Position numbers and translations under genes: made by a program. The notes beneath the pieces were generated by a model. The model ran no database searches. It was not told the DNA's origin and saw only the letters and a program-made list of their open reading frames with translations. Below are positions 45,439 to 55,945 of a stretch of 64,000 nucleotides of DNA, piece by piece. This stretch comes from Stomoxys calcitrans (taxonomy: Eukaryota > Arthropoda > Insecta > Diptera > Muscidae), in NCBI RefSeq assembly GCF_963082655.1, contig NC_081553.1, forward strand, positions 125,786,811-125,850,810. Direction: 5' to 3'. The number at the start of each line of letters is the position of its first letter. The first letter of the stretch is position 1.

Positions 45439-46780
45439 GGAAGTAAGAGCGTGCTAAGTTCGGCCAGGACGAATCTTATATACCCTACACCATGTATCAT
45501 ATTTGTCGAGTTCTATGCGCGGTATCTCTTTTTAGGCAAACAAAGAATATTGAATAAGAACTGTTATGCTATTGGAGCTACAATATATCAAGTTATAGTC
45601 CGATTTGGACCATAAATGAATGCCGAACATTGTGGAAGTCATTGTGTAATATTTCAGTTCATCCGGATAAGAATTGTGCCTTGTAGGGACTCAAGAAGCA
45701 AAATCGGGAGATCGGTTTATATGGGAGCTGTATCAAGCTAGTGTTCGATTCAGACCATATTAGACATGTATGTTGAAAGTCATGAGAGAAGCCGTTGTCC
45801 AAAATTTCTGCCAAATCGGATGAGAATTGCGCCCTCTAGAGACTCAAGAAGTCAAGATCCCAGATCGGTTTATAAGGCAGATATATCAGGTTATGTGCCG
45901 ATTTGAGCCATACGTAGCACAGTTATTGGAAGTCGTAACAAAACACCTCTAGCAAAGTTTCAGCCAAATCGGATGAGAATTTTGCGCTCAAGAAGTCAAG
46001 ATCCAAAATCGGTTTATATGACAGCCATACCAGATTATGAACCGATTTGAATCATACTTAACACAGTTGTTCGAAGTGATACCGAAACACTACGTGCAAA
46101 ATTTCAGTCAAATCGGACGAGAATTGCGCCCTCTAGTAGCTCAAGAAGTCGATCTAGCCATGTCCGTCTGTCTGGCAAAAGCACGCTAACTTTCGGAAAA
46201 GTAAAGCTAGCCGCTTGAAATTTTGCACAAATACTTCTTATTAGTGCAGGTCGGTTGGGATTGTAAATGGGCTATATCGGTCCATGTTTTGATATAGCTG
46301 CCATATAAACCGATCTTGGATCTTGACTTCTTGAGCAACTAGAGTGCTTATTCGAGTTGGCTGAAATTTTGCATGAGGTGTTTTATTATGTCTTCCAACA
46401 ACTGTGCTGAGTATGGTTGAAACCGATTTATAACCTGATATAGCTATCATATAAACCGATCTGGGGTCTTGGGCGTCTACAGGGCGCAATTCCTATTCGA
46501 TTTGGCTGAAATTTTGCACAACGTGTAAGGTTATGACTTCCAACATCTCTGTTAAGTATGGTGCAAATCGGTGCATAACCTGATATATCTGCCATATAAA
46601 CCGATCTGAGATCTTGACTTTTTGAGCCTCCAACGGACTGACGGACATGGCTAGTTCGACTTAAAATGTCATGACGATCAAAAATATATATACTTTATGG
46701 GGTCTTAGACGAATATTTCGAGGAGTTACAAACAGAATGACGAAATTAGTATACCCCCATCCTATGGTGGAGGGTATAAC
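45439..46780 (-). mobile_element. Family A HINE with internal inversion
   Basis: Tail GGAAGTAAGAGCGTGCTAAG, hairpin TTCGGCCAGGACGAA at 45459-45473. Units in antisense run to 46147. The interval of about 46148-46628 is in sense orientation (CTAGCCATGTCCGTCTGTC first). From 46629 the antisense reading resumes with GACGGACATGGCTAG, core and head ending GGTGGAGGGTATAAC. Confidence 0.8.
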
Positions 46781-46789
46781 AAAGAGTGT

Positions 46790-47452
46790 GTTGCTTTTCT
46801 TCAAAATCTGGGTAAAGAGAAGATTCCAATAATGACGGCCCCTATAAATATCATGTGTATATAAAAACTACAATATATAAAACTAACCAAAGGTACTACA
46901 AATGGAATGAGTTGATAAGTATGCCTATGCTGAGGTGAATAGGTGGTACTCTAAGCTTATTTATGACGCAAGACATTGCACTCCCTCACTAGGTATGACT
47001 CTGCATACATTTGCTGCGTACTCCGTACTCCGAAAGCGACAGCCATATAGTTTAAGGTTTATTATTCCGATTTCATCTAATACGCATTTATTCAACTATT
47101 TTGGGATATTTAACATTGTTTGATTGAAAGTAATAGACAGTTATTATAACTACAAAAATAAGTTTTTAAAAAATTGAATTTTATTTAAAAATAAACACAC
47201 ACGTACATTTATTTCTATAATTAATTTTCCTGGTGTGCGTCGATGTTGTGGGGTCCTTGTCAGTGTCGTGTTAAGTGTCATGACCGGAATAAATAAATTC
47301 GTTCGGTTGGAAATGAAGTGGCAATAGTCATAAACCATAATTCGAAACGGAAAGTGGTTGCCCTCTTGAGAGCTGTGTTCGTGATTTAATTTGTGTTTCC
47401 ATTTATTCCTGCCACACCATAGTGTCTTCCTTTTTCAAATTAAACATAGGCC
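46790..47452. other. Upstream region of the UGT gene
   Basis: Single-copy AT-rich DNA with no repeat-family match and no convincing frame. It presumably holds the UGT proximal control region. I cannot assign specific xenobiotic-response or other factor sites. Confidence 0.45.
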
Positions 47453-47460
47453 TATATAAA
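47453..47460 (+). promoter_or_regulatory. TATA box of the UGT gene
   Basis: TATATAAA lies 83 bp before the ATG at 47544-47546. Transcription would start near 47485, giving a 5' UTR of about 60 nt. The A-rich leader before the ATG (GAAATG context) fits fly initiation sites. No strong initiator motif is seen, so the exact start is uncertain. Confidence 0.5.
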
Positions 47461-47543
47461 TAAATTTATACATCGAAGACAAATACGAAAACAAAAAGAG
47501 AGAAAAAAAAGAACAAATCAAAAAATTAAGAAACAAAAAAGAA

Positions 47544-47674
47544 ATGAATTTGATTTGGATGATTTTAATCTCATTACAATTAAGCAGTGCCGAGCATATT
47601 TTAATGGTGACTATGGGTGGTACGAAATCCCACAAAATACCATTTTGGGAATTGGCCAAAGGTCTGATCAAAAA
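47544..47674 (+). CDS. UDP-glycosyltransferase, exon 1
   Basis: First coding exon of an insect UGT, an ER membrane enzyme that transfers a sugar from a UDP-sugar to small lipophilic acceptors (pigments, hormones, xenobiotics). It encodes residues 1-44. Residues 1-16 (MNLIWMILISLQLSSA) are a clear signal peptide, followed by the first beta-strand HILMVTMGG. His30, in TKSHKIPF, sits where UGTs have the catalytic base. The helix FWELAKGLIKK follows. The Met was chosen because it begins the signal peptide and lies just after a TATA box and an A-rich leader. The exon ends at the donor AA|GTAGGT in phase 2. The apparent stop TAG at 47676 is intronic. The ORF alone would be dismissed as too short; the splice-compatible exon 2 makes the call firm. 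Confidence 0.9.
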
Positions 47675-47750
47675 GTAGGTGGTGACATTACTCTTTACTC
47701 TCTCTCATGGTCCACATAATTATTATGTATTTGCTTTGTTTCAATTGCAG
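47675..47750 (+). other. UGT intron 1 (76 bp)
   Basis: GTAGGT donor and TTTCAATTGCAG acceptor. A short intron typical of flies. Confidence 0.88.
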
Positions 47751-47934
47751 AGGACATCATGTAACATTTCTCAATGGATTTAAAGCAGATTTTCACATGG
47801 AAGGTCTTAAGGAAATCACCCCAATGCATTTGGTTGAATACATTCAAAACTACACTGACTGGGATTTGGTAGGAGCTCGTTATGCCCAAAAAGCTCCTTT
47901 GTCCATTTGGAAGGCATTGCGGTATCCGGCTGAG
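47751..47934 (+). CDS. UDP-glycosyltransferase, exon 2
   Basis: Encodes residues 44-105 of the N-terminal acceptor-binding domain. Joining AA from exon 1 to A at 47751 restores Lys-Gly-His-His-Val-Thr-Phe, the conserved GHxVTFL strand that follows the first helix in UGTs. The exon continues through GLKEITPMHLVEYIQNYTDW and ends RYPAE at donor GAG|GTAAAA in phase 0. Acceptor binding in this half varies between UGTs, so the substrate cannot be named. The reading frame stays open only a few codons past the donor, as expected for an exon. The downstream exon is 13.5 kb away. Confidence 0.9.
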
Positions 47935-48127
47935 GTAAAATTCTAGTTTGTGTCATTTGCTTATTGTATCTCCGGCCTGTTGGTTTGTCCATTGTATGTA
48001 TTCTGTGAAGGGGTTCGAATTGGATTTGTACTCTCAAAAAATTCTTTCTTTCGGTTTGTTGAGGCAAATGCTACAAAGGAATTCCCCAAAGTTATGTGCC
48101 TAAATAAACTTGTGAGTTCACAGTGTT

Positions 48128-49424
48128 TATGAAAAACCCAGTAAGAATGGCAAAAGTCGGTCGGTGTCGACTATATAATACTCTACGCCACCTAGTGTAT
48201 GTGGTACTTTTTATATGTAGAACTTATCTCGACATCTAGTCAGACTTTAATTTGGATACCAATTGAAATAGCAATTTAGAAACTTGTAAGATTTTACTAC
48301 CATAGGACAAAAGTTTTGGATTTCCACATCTTTAAGAGGTCATATCGGATAAAAGATTATATGGGAGTCATATCGAAACCTGTGCCAATTTTAATGACAC
48401 ATACTGGGACATGAAATAAAACATCTCATGCCGTATATTGTAGAGATGTGACCAAAATTGTGGATTTACTGCCTTAAAAGTCCATATCGGATGAAATATA
48501 CACATTGGAGCTACATCTAAATTAAGACCGATTTTAATGAAATTTTGTGCACGTATTGGAACGTCAAATGGAGGCCACCGTGGCGCAGAGGTTAACATGT
48601 CCGCCTATGACGCTGAACGCCTGGGTTCGAATTCTGGCGAGACCATCAAGAAAAATTTTCAGCGGTGGTTTCCCCTCCTAATGCTGGCAACATTTGTGAG
48701 GTACTATGCCATGTAAAACTTCTCTCCAAAGAGGTGTCGCACTGCGGCACACCGTTCAGACTCGGCTATAAAATGGAGGTCCCTCTTCATTGAGCTTAAA
48801 CTTGAATCGGACTGCACTCATTGATATGTGAAAAGTTTGCCCCTGTTCGTTAGTGGAATGTTCATGGCCAAAATTTGCAATTTGCAATTGGAACGTCAAA
48901 TAAAGCACCTCATGCAAAATTTTGTAAAGATCGTACCAAAATTGTGGCTTCTACAGCCTTGAAAGGCCAATTGGGATGAAAGATATATATGGGAGCTATA
49001 CCTTAATCAAACACATATAAGGACATTAAATGAAACACCCAATGCTAAATTTTGTAAAGATCGGACCAAAATAGTGCCTTCTACAGCTTTAATAGTTCAA
49101 ATCGGATGAAAGTTATGTATGGGAGTTATATCTACATCGGAACCAATTTCGATGAAATTTTGCATAGACATTTTGACGTCACAAGAAACATCTCATGTTA
49201 AATTTGGTAAAGATCGGACCAAAATTGTTGCTCCTACATCTTTTAAAAGGGCAAATTTTGCATATAAATATATTGGGACGTAAACAACAACACTTTGTGC
49301 CAAATTTTGTAAGGGTCGGACCAAAATTGTGGCTTCTACAGCTTTAAAAGTGTACATCGGATGAAAGATATATATGGGAGCTATATCTAAATCTGGCCAA
49401 TTTTTTCAAAAAATAGCGTTCGTC
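48128..49424 (-). mobile_element. Family E HINE, antisense, carrying a SINE
   Basis: Tail AGTAAGAATGGCAAA, hairpin AGTCGGTCGGTGTCGACT at about 48149-48166 and ATATAATACTCTACGCCACC. Units (AAATTTTGTAAAGATCGGAC, GGATGAAAGATATATATGGG) continue to about 49424. A full SINE sits at 48570-48886. The head is lost where it meets the next element. Confidence 0.75.
48570..48886 (+). mobile_element. tRNA-derived SINE, full-length reference copy
   Basis: Bounded by the 15-bp direct repeat ATTGGAACGTCAAAT at 48555-48569 and 48887-48901. Box A is TGGCGCAGAGG, matching TRGYNNARNNG. Box B is GGTTCGAATTC (one mismatch). The junction is GCGAGACCATCAAGAAAAAT, and the body contains CACTGCGGCACACCG and TGATATGTGAAAAGTTTGCC. 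The 3' end is a short TTTGCAA repeat tail. It encodes no protein and depends on a partner LINE. Confidence 0.92.
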
Positions 49425-50494
49425 CTTGGACCAACACTGTGGTACAGGGTATTATATATTTGTGCATTTGTTTGCAACGCTAAGAAGGGGAAGAGCTAGA
49501 CCCATTGATAAGTATACCGATCGACTCAGAATCACTTCTGATTCGATTTATCAATGTCTGTCTGTCCGTCTGTGAGTCCATATATTCTTGTAATCGTATT
49601 TGTTGTCCAATCATCACGAAATTTTGCACATATCACTTTTTGTCTCCAACGACAAACGCTATTGATTTTGATAAAAATCGGTTCAAATTTGGATATAGCT
49701 CCCATATATATGTATCGTCCGATTTGCACTTAAAATGCCGTAGTAAGGACAATTTTCCACCGATCTGCACAAAATTTGGTACTGATTTTAGCATATTTGC
49801 AAAATTTCATCAAAATCGGTTCAGATTTAGATATAGCTCACATACATATTTATAGCCCGATTTGCACTTAAATGGCTGCAGTAGCTACAATTTTCAACCG
49901 ATCTGCACAAAACTTGGCACGGACTGTTTTGTTACTGATTTTAACATATTTGCAAAATTTCATCAAAATCGGTTCAGATTTAGATATAGCTCCCATAAAT
50001 ATGTATCGCCCGATTTGCACTTAAATTGCCGTATAAAGGACAATTTTCAACCGATCTGCACAAAATTTGGCATGGATTGTTTGGTTACTGATCTTAACAT
50101 ATCTGCTAGATTTCATCAAAATCGGCTCAGATTTGGATTTAGCTCCAATATATATGTATCGGCCGATTTATACTTATAAGGCTGTAATAAACACAATTTG
50201 TAACCGATCAAAATTTGGCACGGATTGTTTTATTACTGATCTTAACATATTTGCCAGATTTCATCAAAATCGGTTCAGATTTGCATGTAGCACCCATACA
50301 TATTTATTGCCAGATTTGCACTTATATGGCCGTAGTAACAACAAATTTCGAACGATCTGTTTAATAGTTGGATCAGATTTAGATATAGCTCCCATCTACA
50401 TATATATTTATATATTGCCCGAATTTTTAATTGTAGGGTAGGTGTAAGGTATTGTATAGTCGGCTCCAGCCGACTTTTGTCTTTCCTTACTGTA
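49425..50494 (+). mobile_element. Family E HINE, near-complete reference copy
   Basis: Head CACTGTGGTACAGGGTATTA (first bases lost), leader with CTGATTCGATTTATCAATG, GTCTGTCTGTCCGTCTG near 49556, then units. The phrase GATTT(G/A)(C/T)ACTTA recurs at 49859, 50012, 50165 and 50313, giving intervals of 153, 153 and 148 bp. The tail TTGTAGGGTAGGTGTAAGG has a perfect 8-bp-stem hairpin AGTCGGCTCCAGCCGACT (about 50458-50475), then CTTTCCTTACT. Confidence 0.85.
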
Positions 50495-50830
50495 TATGTA
50501 TGTATTTTTTTGGTTAACCACACCATATTTCTTTGTCTCCATATCAGATGCAAGTACGTATGGCATTTGATATGTAGTCACAGACTCGCTTTCTTTTCTT
50601 GCTTTTTCAAGAGAGTTCAAAATTGGCAAATTCTTATAAGAATCCATAGTGATGAACGCATTTCGACAAAACTAAAAGTTAAATTAAAATTTGGTATGAC
50701 ATTGAAGCTTGCGGAACTGCTGCGCAAAATATAGAACTTAGTGTGCCAAAGTACTATTTCACAGGTATTGCAATTATGTGCTGCAGTTATTTGGGGAATT
50801 AAGAGCTAAAGTTCATTTGTAAGTGACTAA
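50495..50830. other. Unassigned intronic sequence
   Basis: A short frame at 50477-50734 has no recognised domain. Nothing else seen. Confidence 0.35.
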
Positions 50831-51098
50831 AGGGGACTGCTCCAAGTCTTGGTAACTCTTGGGCTAGATCTAGCTATCTCAATGTTTAGCCAGAGAAGAC
50901 TGAAATCTGCCTGTTCACGAGGAAAACGAAGATGGTCGATTTGAAGCACCATATTGCCTCAATAGAACGATTTCGATATCTGAAATGGCCAAATACTTAG
51001 GAGTGATCTTGGATAGGAAACTGAAATGGAAGTGTCAAATTTAGGAGCGTACCGAGTAGGCTCACAAATGTTGGGCACTATTAAGGAGGGTCGTGGAA

Positions 51099-51214
51099 TC
51101 GGCATAAAAAAGGAGGCCCCTAATCATTGAGCTTAAACTTTAATCGAACTGCACTCATTGATAAAAGAGAAGTATTCCCTGTTTCTTTGTGGAATTCTCA
51201 TGTGAAATTTAGTG
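51099..51214 (+). mobile_element. SINE 3' fragment
   Basis: GGAGGCCCCTAATCATTGAG, GAACTGCACTCATTGATA and GTGGAATTCTCATGTG match the SINE 3' body. Confidence 0.65.
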
Positions 51215-51486
51215 GTAGTAGTAATAGACGCTACGTAGGCTCCTAACGGGTGTTAACAGAAGCATGATTAGACCAATACTTGTTTACGCCTCAGTAGTAT
51301 AGTGGACTGCTATTGAGAAAAAGTGCAACATAAGGACCATACAACAGGTTCAGGGAACGTGTTGTCTATGCATAGGTGGGGCGATGAGCACCATGCCCAC
51401 CAGGGTGCTGAAGACTATTTTAGATATCCGACGTATAGACGTACAGATAAAGTGTGAGGAAGCCACTGCGGCTATGAACTAAGGCG

Positions 51487-51861
51487 ATGGGAGAATGGAT
51501 AGAGTATAAGAGCAGGTCACACACTTGCTGTATAACCGAGGCGACGATAGGAAACCTTGAAGGAATGGAAGAGGTTTCCGATCGGATACCTGAGACGACA
51601 CTTGAGGGCGAAAGCGATGCATTGTTTTTAACAGCGCAGTCTTGGATGGACGGAACTCTGGTACTGCAATCTGGAACTTCATGCTACACAGATGGATCAA
51701 AGCTAGAGGACAGTGTGTGCCTAGATGTCTACATTGAGAACCCAGGGATTGTTTTCCTCTGTTTTCCACTATATGACCATAATGCGGTCGTGCATGTAAT
51801 GCTTAAAGTGGTGTGGTATCAACGCGAGGACGTAGAGTTTGAACATCTTAACTGGCAGTAA
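51487..51861 (+). pseudogene. LINE linker and RNase H N-terminal part
   Basis: A 124-codon frame within the I-like LINE. The RNase H motif CYTDGSKLEDSVCLDVYIEN starts near residue 64; the Asp of YTDGS would be a metal ligand. The frame departs from the domain after about residue 85. Upstream codons belong to the RT-RNase H linker. It is not a functional gene. Confidence 0.65.
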
Positions 51862-52147
51862 ACTAGACATCAGGGCTATAACAACCAGGAAGGTTAGGTC
51901 ACAAACAGTCTTGAAGTTTAAGTAGGAGATAAAAGCCTTCTCCGAGAATAGCACGATCCGGATTGCTAGGGTGCCAGGCCATTTTAGAGTAAGGGGAATG
52001 AACAAGCAAATGATTTTGTAGTAAAGTGCAGAGAACTGTCTTGAATAAACTTGGTTAGCCCCAAGCCTTTCGGGTCGACCTTGTCCGAGTTAAGAGCGTG
52101 GGATACGAATGCGCATGTAACCCTGTGGAACAGCGAAACGGTCGGTA

Positions 52148-52450
52148 AATTGCAAATTGTGCCCATGCACATTCCACTAGGGAACAGGGGCAAACTTCTC
52201 ACATATCAATGAGTGCAGTCCGATTCAAGTTTAAGCTCATTGATAACGGCCCTCCTTTTTATAGCCGAGTCCAAACGGCGTGCCGCAAGTGCGGCACCTC
52301 TTTGGAGAGAAGTTTTACATGGCATAGTACCTCACAAATGTTGCCAGCATTAGGAGGGGAAAACCACAGCAGAAAATGTTTTCTGATGGTCTCGCCAGGA
52401 TTCAAATCCAGGCGTTCAGCGTCGTAGGCGGACATGCTAACCTCTGCGCT
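52148..52450 (-). mobile_element. tRNA-derived SINE, full length, inside LINE coding sequence
   Basis: 10-bp direct repeats ACGGTCGGTA at 52138-52147 and 52451-52460. Removing the SINE and one repeat copy restores the LINE C-terminal frame (LWNSETVG then RTAKILLP). The reverse reading shows TAGCGCAGAGG (box A) and GGATTTGAATCC-type box B with one change. It is therefore younger than this LINE copy. Confidence 0.9.
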
Positions 52451-52920
52451 ACGGTCGGTAGGACGGCGAAAATCCTTTTACCTACCTATTATGACTATTA
52501 CCGAAAGAAAGTAAGAAGGAGGTCAGTATAGCTATTGGTATCATAGCGGGACACAAAGGACTACAAGCCCACTTATGCAAAATTGGTGCGGCAAGTGATA
52601 GCATGTATTGGACGTGGGAGGAATATGATGAAACGTTGGGGAATTTCCCATGTCATTGCCCCACATGCACGGCTTACAGACACCGGCACTTATTTGGGGA
52701 TACAATTCCAAACATGACCAAGCTTTGGGGCGTGGTATGGAAAATAATTAGCACAGAATTCCTGAATTAGATTTTTTTTCAAAGTTACTTTTTTATTATT
52801 TACAGCGCACAACAAGCGAATTACTGGCTTAGTTGTATGTTTATAGTTGAATGGGGCGGATTAATATTCGCACCCTCTTTTCAACCTGAGCTAAGAACTT
52901 AATAATAATTTGTAAAAAGA

Positions 52921-53039
52921 TTAAAGGGAAACATTTCGGCTGTCCAAAATCTTGGTAAAAACCTAGTTGGTGAATATGGCAAGTGTGGAGTAAATAAATC
53001 TTCGTTGAAAAGCAATCAACTATACTTTGTTTGGAGACC
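52921..53039. other. Short unassigned stretch between LINE fragments
   Basis: No recognisable motif. Confidence 0.3.
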
Positions 53040-53520
53040 CTATTTGTTACATTCCTGATATTTATTCCAGGAAAGTCGAGAGAGCCTTGGAGATGGCATT
53101 TGAAGGGGCTAGGTTAGTCTTCTTTGGACCAGAAGGTTAACCCAAAGAAGAATGAAATCTGCCTGTTAACAAGGGCGACGACGGTGCATCAATTCGATTC
53201 ACCACTAAACCGAGGATGGTCCTCTGGCTTCATAGAATTGTAATTAGGCCTCTGTAGTGTAATGGACGGCAACTGAGAAAGGTGCATTATTATAACATAT
53301 AACAACAGGTTCAAGGAACATGTTGTCTGGTGGGGCGATGAGAACCACGCCTACTAGAGCACTGGATACAGTTCTAGATGTCCGACCCATGGTCATTCAG
53401 ATTCAGAAACTTGAATGGATTGTAAAAGGTTTCTGATCGGATACTCGTGAATAAACCGTAGTTACTTTTGCCAGCGTCACAGTCTTGTATTGTCGAAACT
53501 TTGGTATTGCCATCCGTTGG
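53040..53520 (+). pseudogene. I-like LINE RT fragment
   Basis: SRKVERALEMAFEGARL near 53070, a block with CNGRQLRKVHYYNI near 53260, and QVQGTCCL near 53305. These parallel 50880-51380 of the adjacent relic and indicate the same LINE family, shifted and decayed. Confidence 0.55.
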
Positions 53521-53620
53521 CGGACTAATAAAAACTAGAGATATTTAGGATCCAGAAGTACGTGGAAAAGAAAAAGAAATCATTTCATATGGTTCACCCT
53601 CTCCAAAGTTTCGAATAGCA

Positions 53621-54400
53621 TAGTTATACTCTACACCACTACTATGGTACAGGGTATTATAACTTGGTGCATTTGTTTGAAACACCTAAAAGGAAGAGAG
53701 ATGGACACATAGACCCATGATAAGTATACCCATCAATTCAGAATCACTTTCTGATTCGAATTATCCGTCTGTCCATGTAATGTGTTTACAAAGTACAGGT
53801 AGCATTTTCCATCCAATCATCTTTTAATTTGGCACAATCATTTTCTTGGGCATAATGACGAAGCCCATTGAAATTGGAAAAAATCGGTTCAGATTTGGAT
53901 ACAGCTCCCATATATATGTTCGTCCGATTTGGATTAAAATTGCAATTATATCGTCATTTGTAAACTGATTCTCACGAATTTTGCAGGAGGGATTCTCTTA
54001 TAAGTCTCGACATTATTGGTTTTGGAATTTCATAGAAACCGGTTGTGATTTAGATATAGGCCCCATATATATGTTCGGCCGATTTGTACTAGTATTGCAA
54101 TAATTTGGTCATTTGTTAAGCGATTCACACGAAAACTGACATAAAGAATTCCCTTATGACTCTCGATATTCCTATCGAATTTAATAGAAATCAGTTCCTA
54201 TTTAAATATAGCCCCCAAATATATGTATCTACCAATTTTTACTTTAAGAGCCTTGGTCTGCGTATTTCTTAACAAACTTTCTCAAAATTTTGCACAATGT
54301 CTTCTTTTATGACTTTTTTTATGTTCCTATTATGGGTAATTTATTTATTGTTCTCACGTTTATTTTCGTCCGATTTTGACTAATACACTGATAGAAAAAT
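53621..54400 (+). mobile_element. Family E HINE, tail missing
   Basis: Head TATACTCTACACCACTACTA...GGTACAGGGTATTATAAC, leader, short CCGTCTGTCC tract near 53764, and units with AATCGGTTCAGATTTGGATA and GCTCCCATATATATGTTCG. It ends without a hairpin. Confidence 0.75.
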
Positions 54401-54537
54401 GACGCAACTTTGTTAATACCAGCTGTTATTTTATTTTATTTGCGGCAAATAGTTTTAATACCATTTTGTTTTTGGGAATCAATGGATATGGAGTCAATTG
54501 CTGAATACAAACAATCGAGGTTGGTCACAGTGTAATA

Positions 54538-55512
54538 TTATTTTTATACCCTCCACCATAAGATGGGGGTATACTAATTTCGTCATTCTGTTTGTAACTA
54601 CTCGAAATATTCGTCTGAGACCCCATATAGTATAAAGTATATAGCCACGTCCGTTTGTCCGTCCGCCCGTCTGTCTGTCGACAGCACACTAACATTCGAA
54701 GGAATAAAGCTAGCCGCTTGAAATTTTGCACAAATACTTCTTATTAGTGTAGGTCGGTTGGGATTGTAAATGGGTCATATCGGTCCATGTTTTGATATAG
54801 CTGCCATATAAACCGATCTTGGGTCTTGATTTCTTGAGTCTCTAGAGGGCGCAATTCTTATCCGATTGGAATGAATTTTGCACGACGTGTTTTGTTATGA
54901 TATCCAACAACTGCGCCATGTTTAGTTCAAATCGGTCTATAACCTGATATAGCTGTCATATAAACCAATCTTGGGTCTTGACTTCTTGAGACTCAAGAGT
55001 GCGCAATTCTTATCCTATTTGATTGAAATTGTGCACGACGTGTTTCGTAATGATATCCGACAACTGTGCCAAGTATGGTTGAAATCTGTTCATAGCCTGA
55101 TATAGCTGACATATAAACCGGTCTGGGATCTTGACTTCTTGAGCCTCTAGGGGTCGCAATTATTATGCGATTTTGTACGCCGGATCCTCTCATCACCATC
55201 AACATACGTGTTTATTATGGTATGAATCAGTCTATAGCCTGATACAGCTCCCATATCAATCGATCTCTCTATTTTACTTCTTGAGCCCCCAAAGGGCGCA
55301 ATTCTTATTCGAATTGGCTGATATTTTACACAGGTCTCCAACATATAATTTAATTGTGGTCCAAACCGGACCATTACTTAATATCGCTCTAATAGCAGAG
55401 CAAATCTTTTCTTATATCCTTTTGTGCCTAAGAAGAGATGCTGGGAAAAGAACTCGACAAATGCGATCCATTGGGGAGGTTCGGCCCGGTCGAACTGAGC
55501 ACGCTTTTACTT
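54538..55512 (+). mobile_element. Family A HINE, complete
   Basis: Head TTTTTATACCCTCCACCATA at about 54541, core shortened (ATAGTATAAAGTATATAGCC), GTCCGTTTGTCCGTCCGCCC tract, about four units and tail hairpin TTCGGCCCGGTCGAA at 55480-55494. The usual TATATAAGA between head-like repeat and hairpin is deleted. Its ACTTGTT end merges with the next element's TTATACCC. Confidence 0.8.
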
Positions 55513-55945
55513 GTTATACCCTACACCACTACTGTGGTTAAGTGTATTAAAACTTAGTGCATTTGTTTGAAACACCCAGAAGGAAGAGATATAAACCCAT
55601 TATTACGTATACCGTTCGACCCAGAATCACTTTCTGATTCAATTTAGCTATGTCCGTATTTACAGGTCGCAGTTTTCATCCGATCGTCTTCAAATTTGGT
55701 ACAGGCATGGTTTTTGGCCGAGAGACACAGACTATTGACATTGGAAAAAATCGGTTCAGATTTGGATATTGCTACCATATGTTCTTTCGATTTGTACTAA
55801 CAATACAATAACATCGTCATTTGTTAACCGATTATCACGAAATTTTGCACGACGGTTTCTTTTATCATTCTCTGTAGAATTTCATCGAAATCGGATCAGA
55901 TTTATATACAGACCTCATCAGGGACGTAGCTATTATTTCAATTGA
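55513..55945 (+). mobile_element. Family E HINE, truncated
   Basis: Head TTATACCCTACACCACTACT starts exactly at the end of the preceding family A tail. Leader and about two units follow; the tail is absent. Confidence 0.75.

Larger units (their letters stand above)
50831..52920 (+). mobile_element. I-like LINE relic with nested SINEs
   Basis: RT thumb (PEKTEICLFTRKTK near 50890; VILDRKLKWKC near 51005), linker, RNase H start (SCYTDGSKLED near 51680) and a C-terminal CHCC-type stretch (GNFPCHCPTCTAYRHRHLFG near 52643). A SINE piece sits at 51099-51214 and a full SINE at 52148-52450. Numerous stops. The 5' half is missing. Confidence 0.7.

Noticed and set aside
50477..50734. 85-codon frame as a UGT exon
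   Set aside because: No UGT similarity, and exons 2 and 3 already join without a gap.
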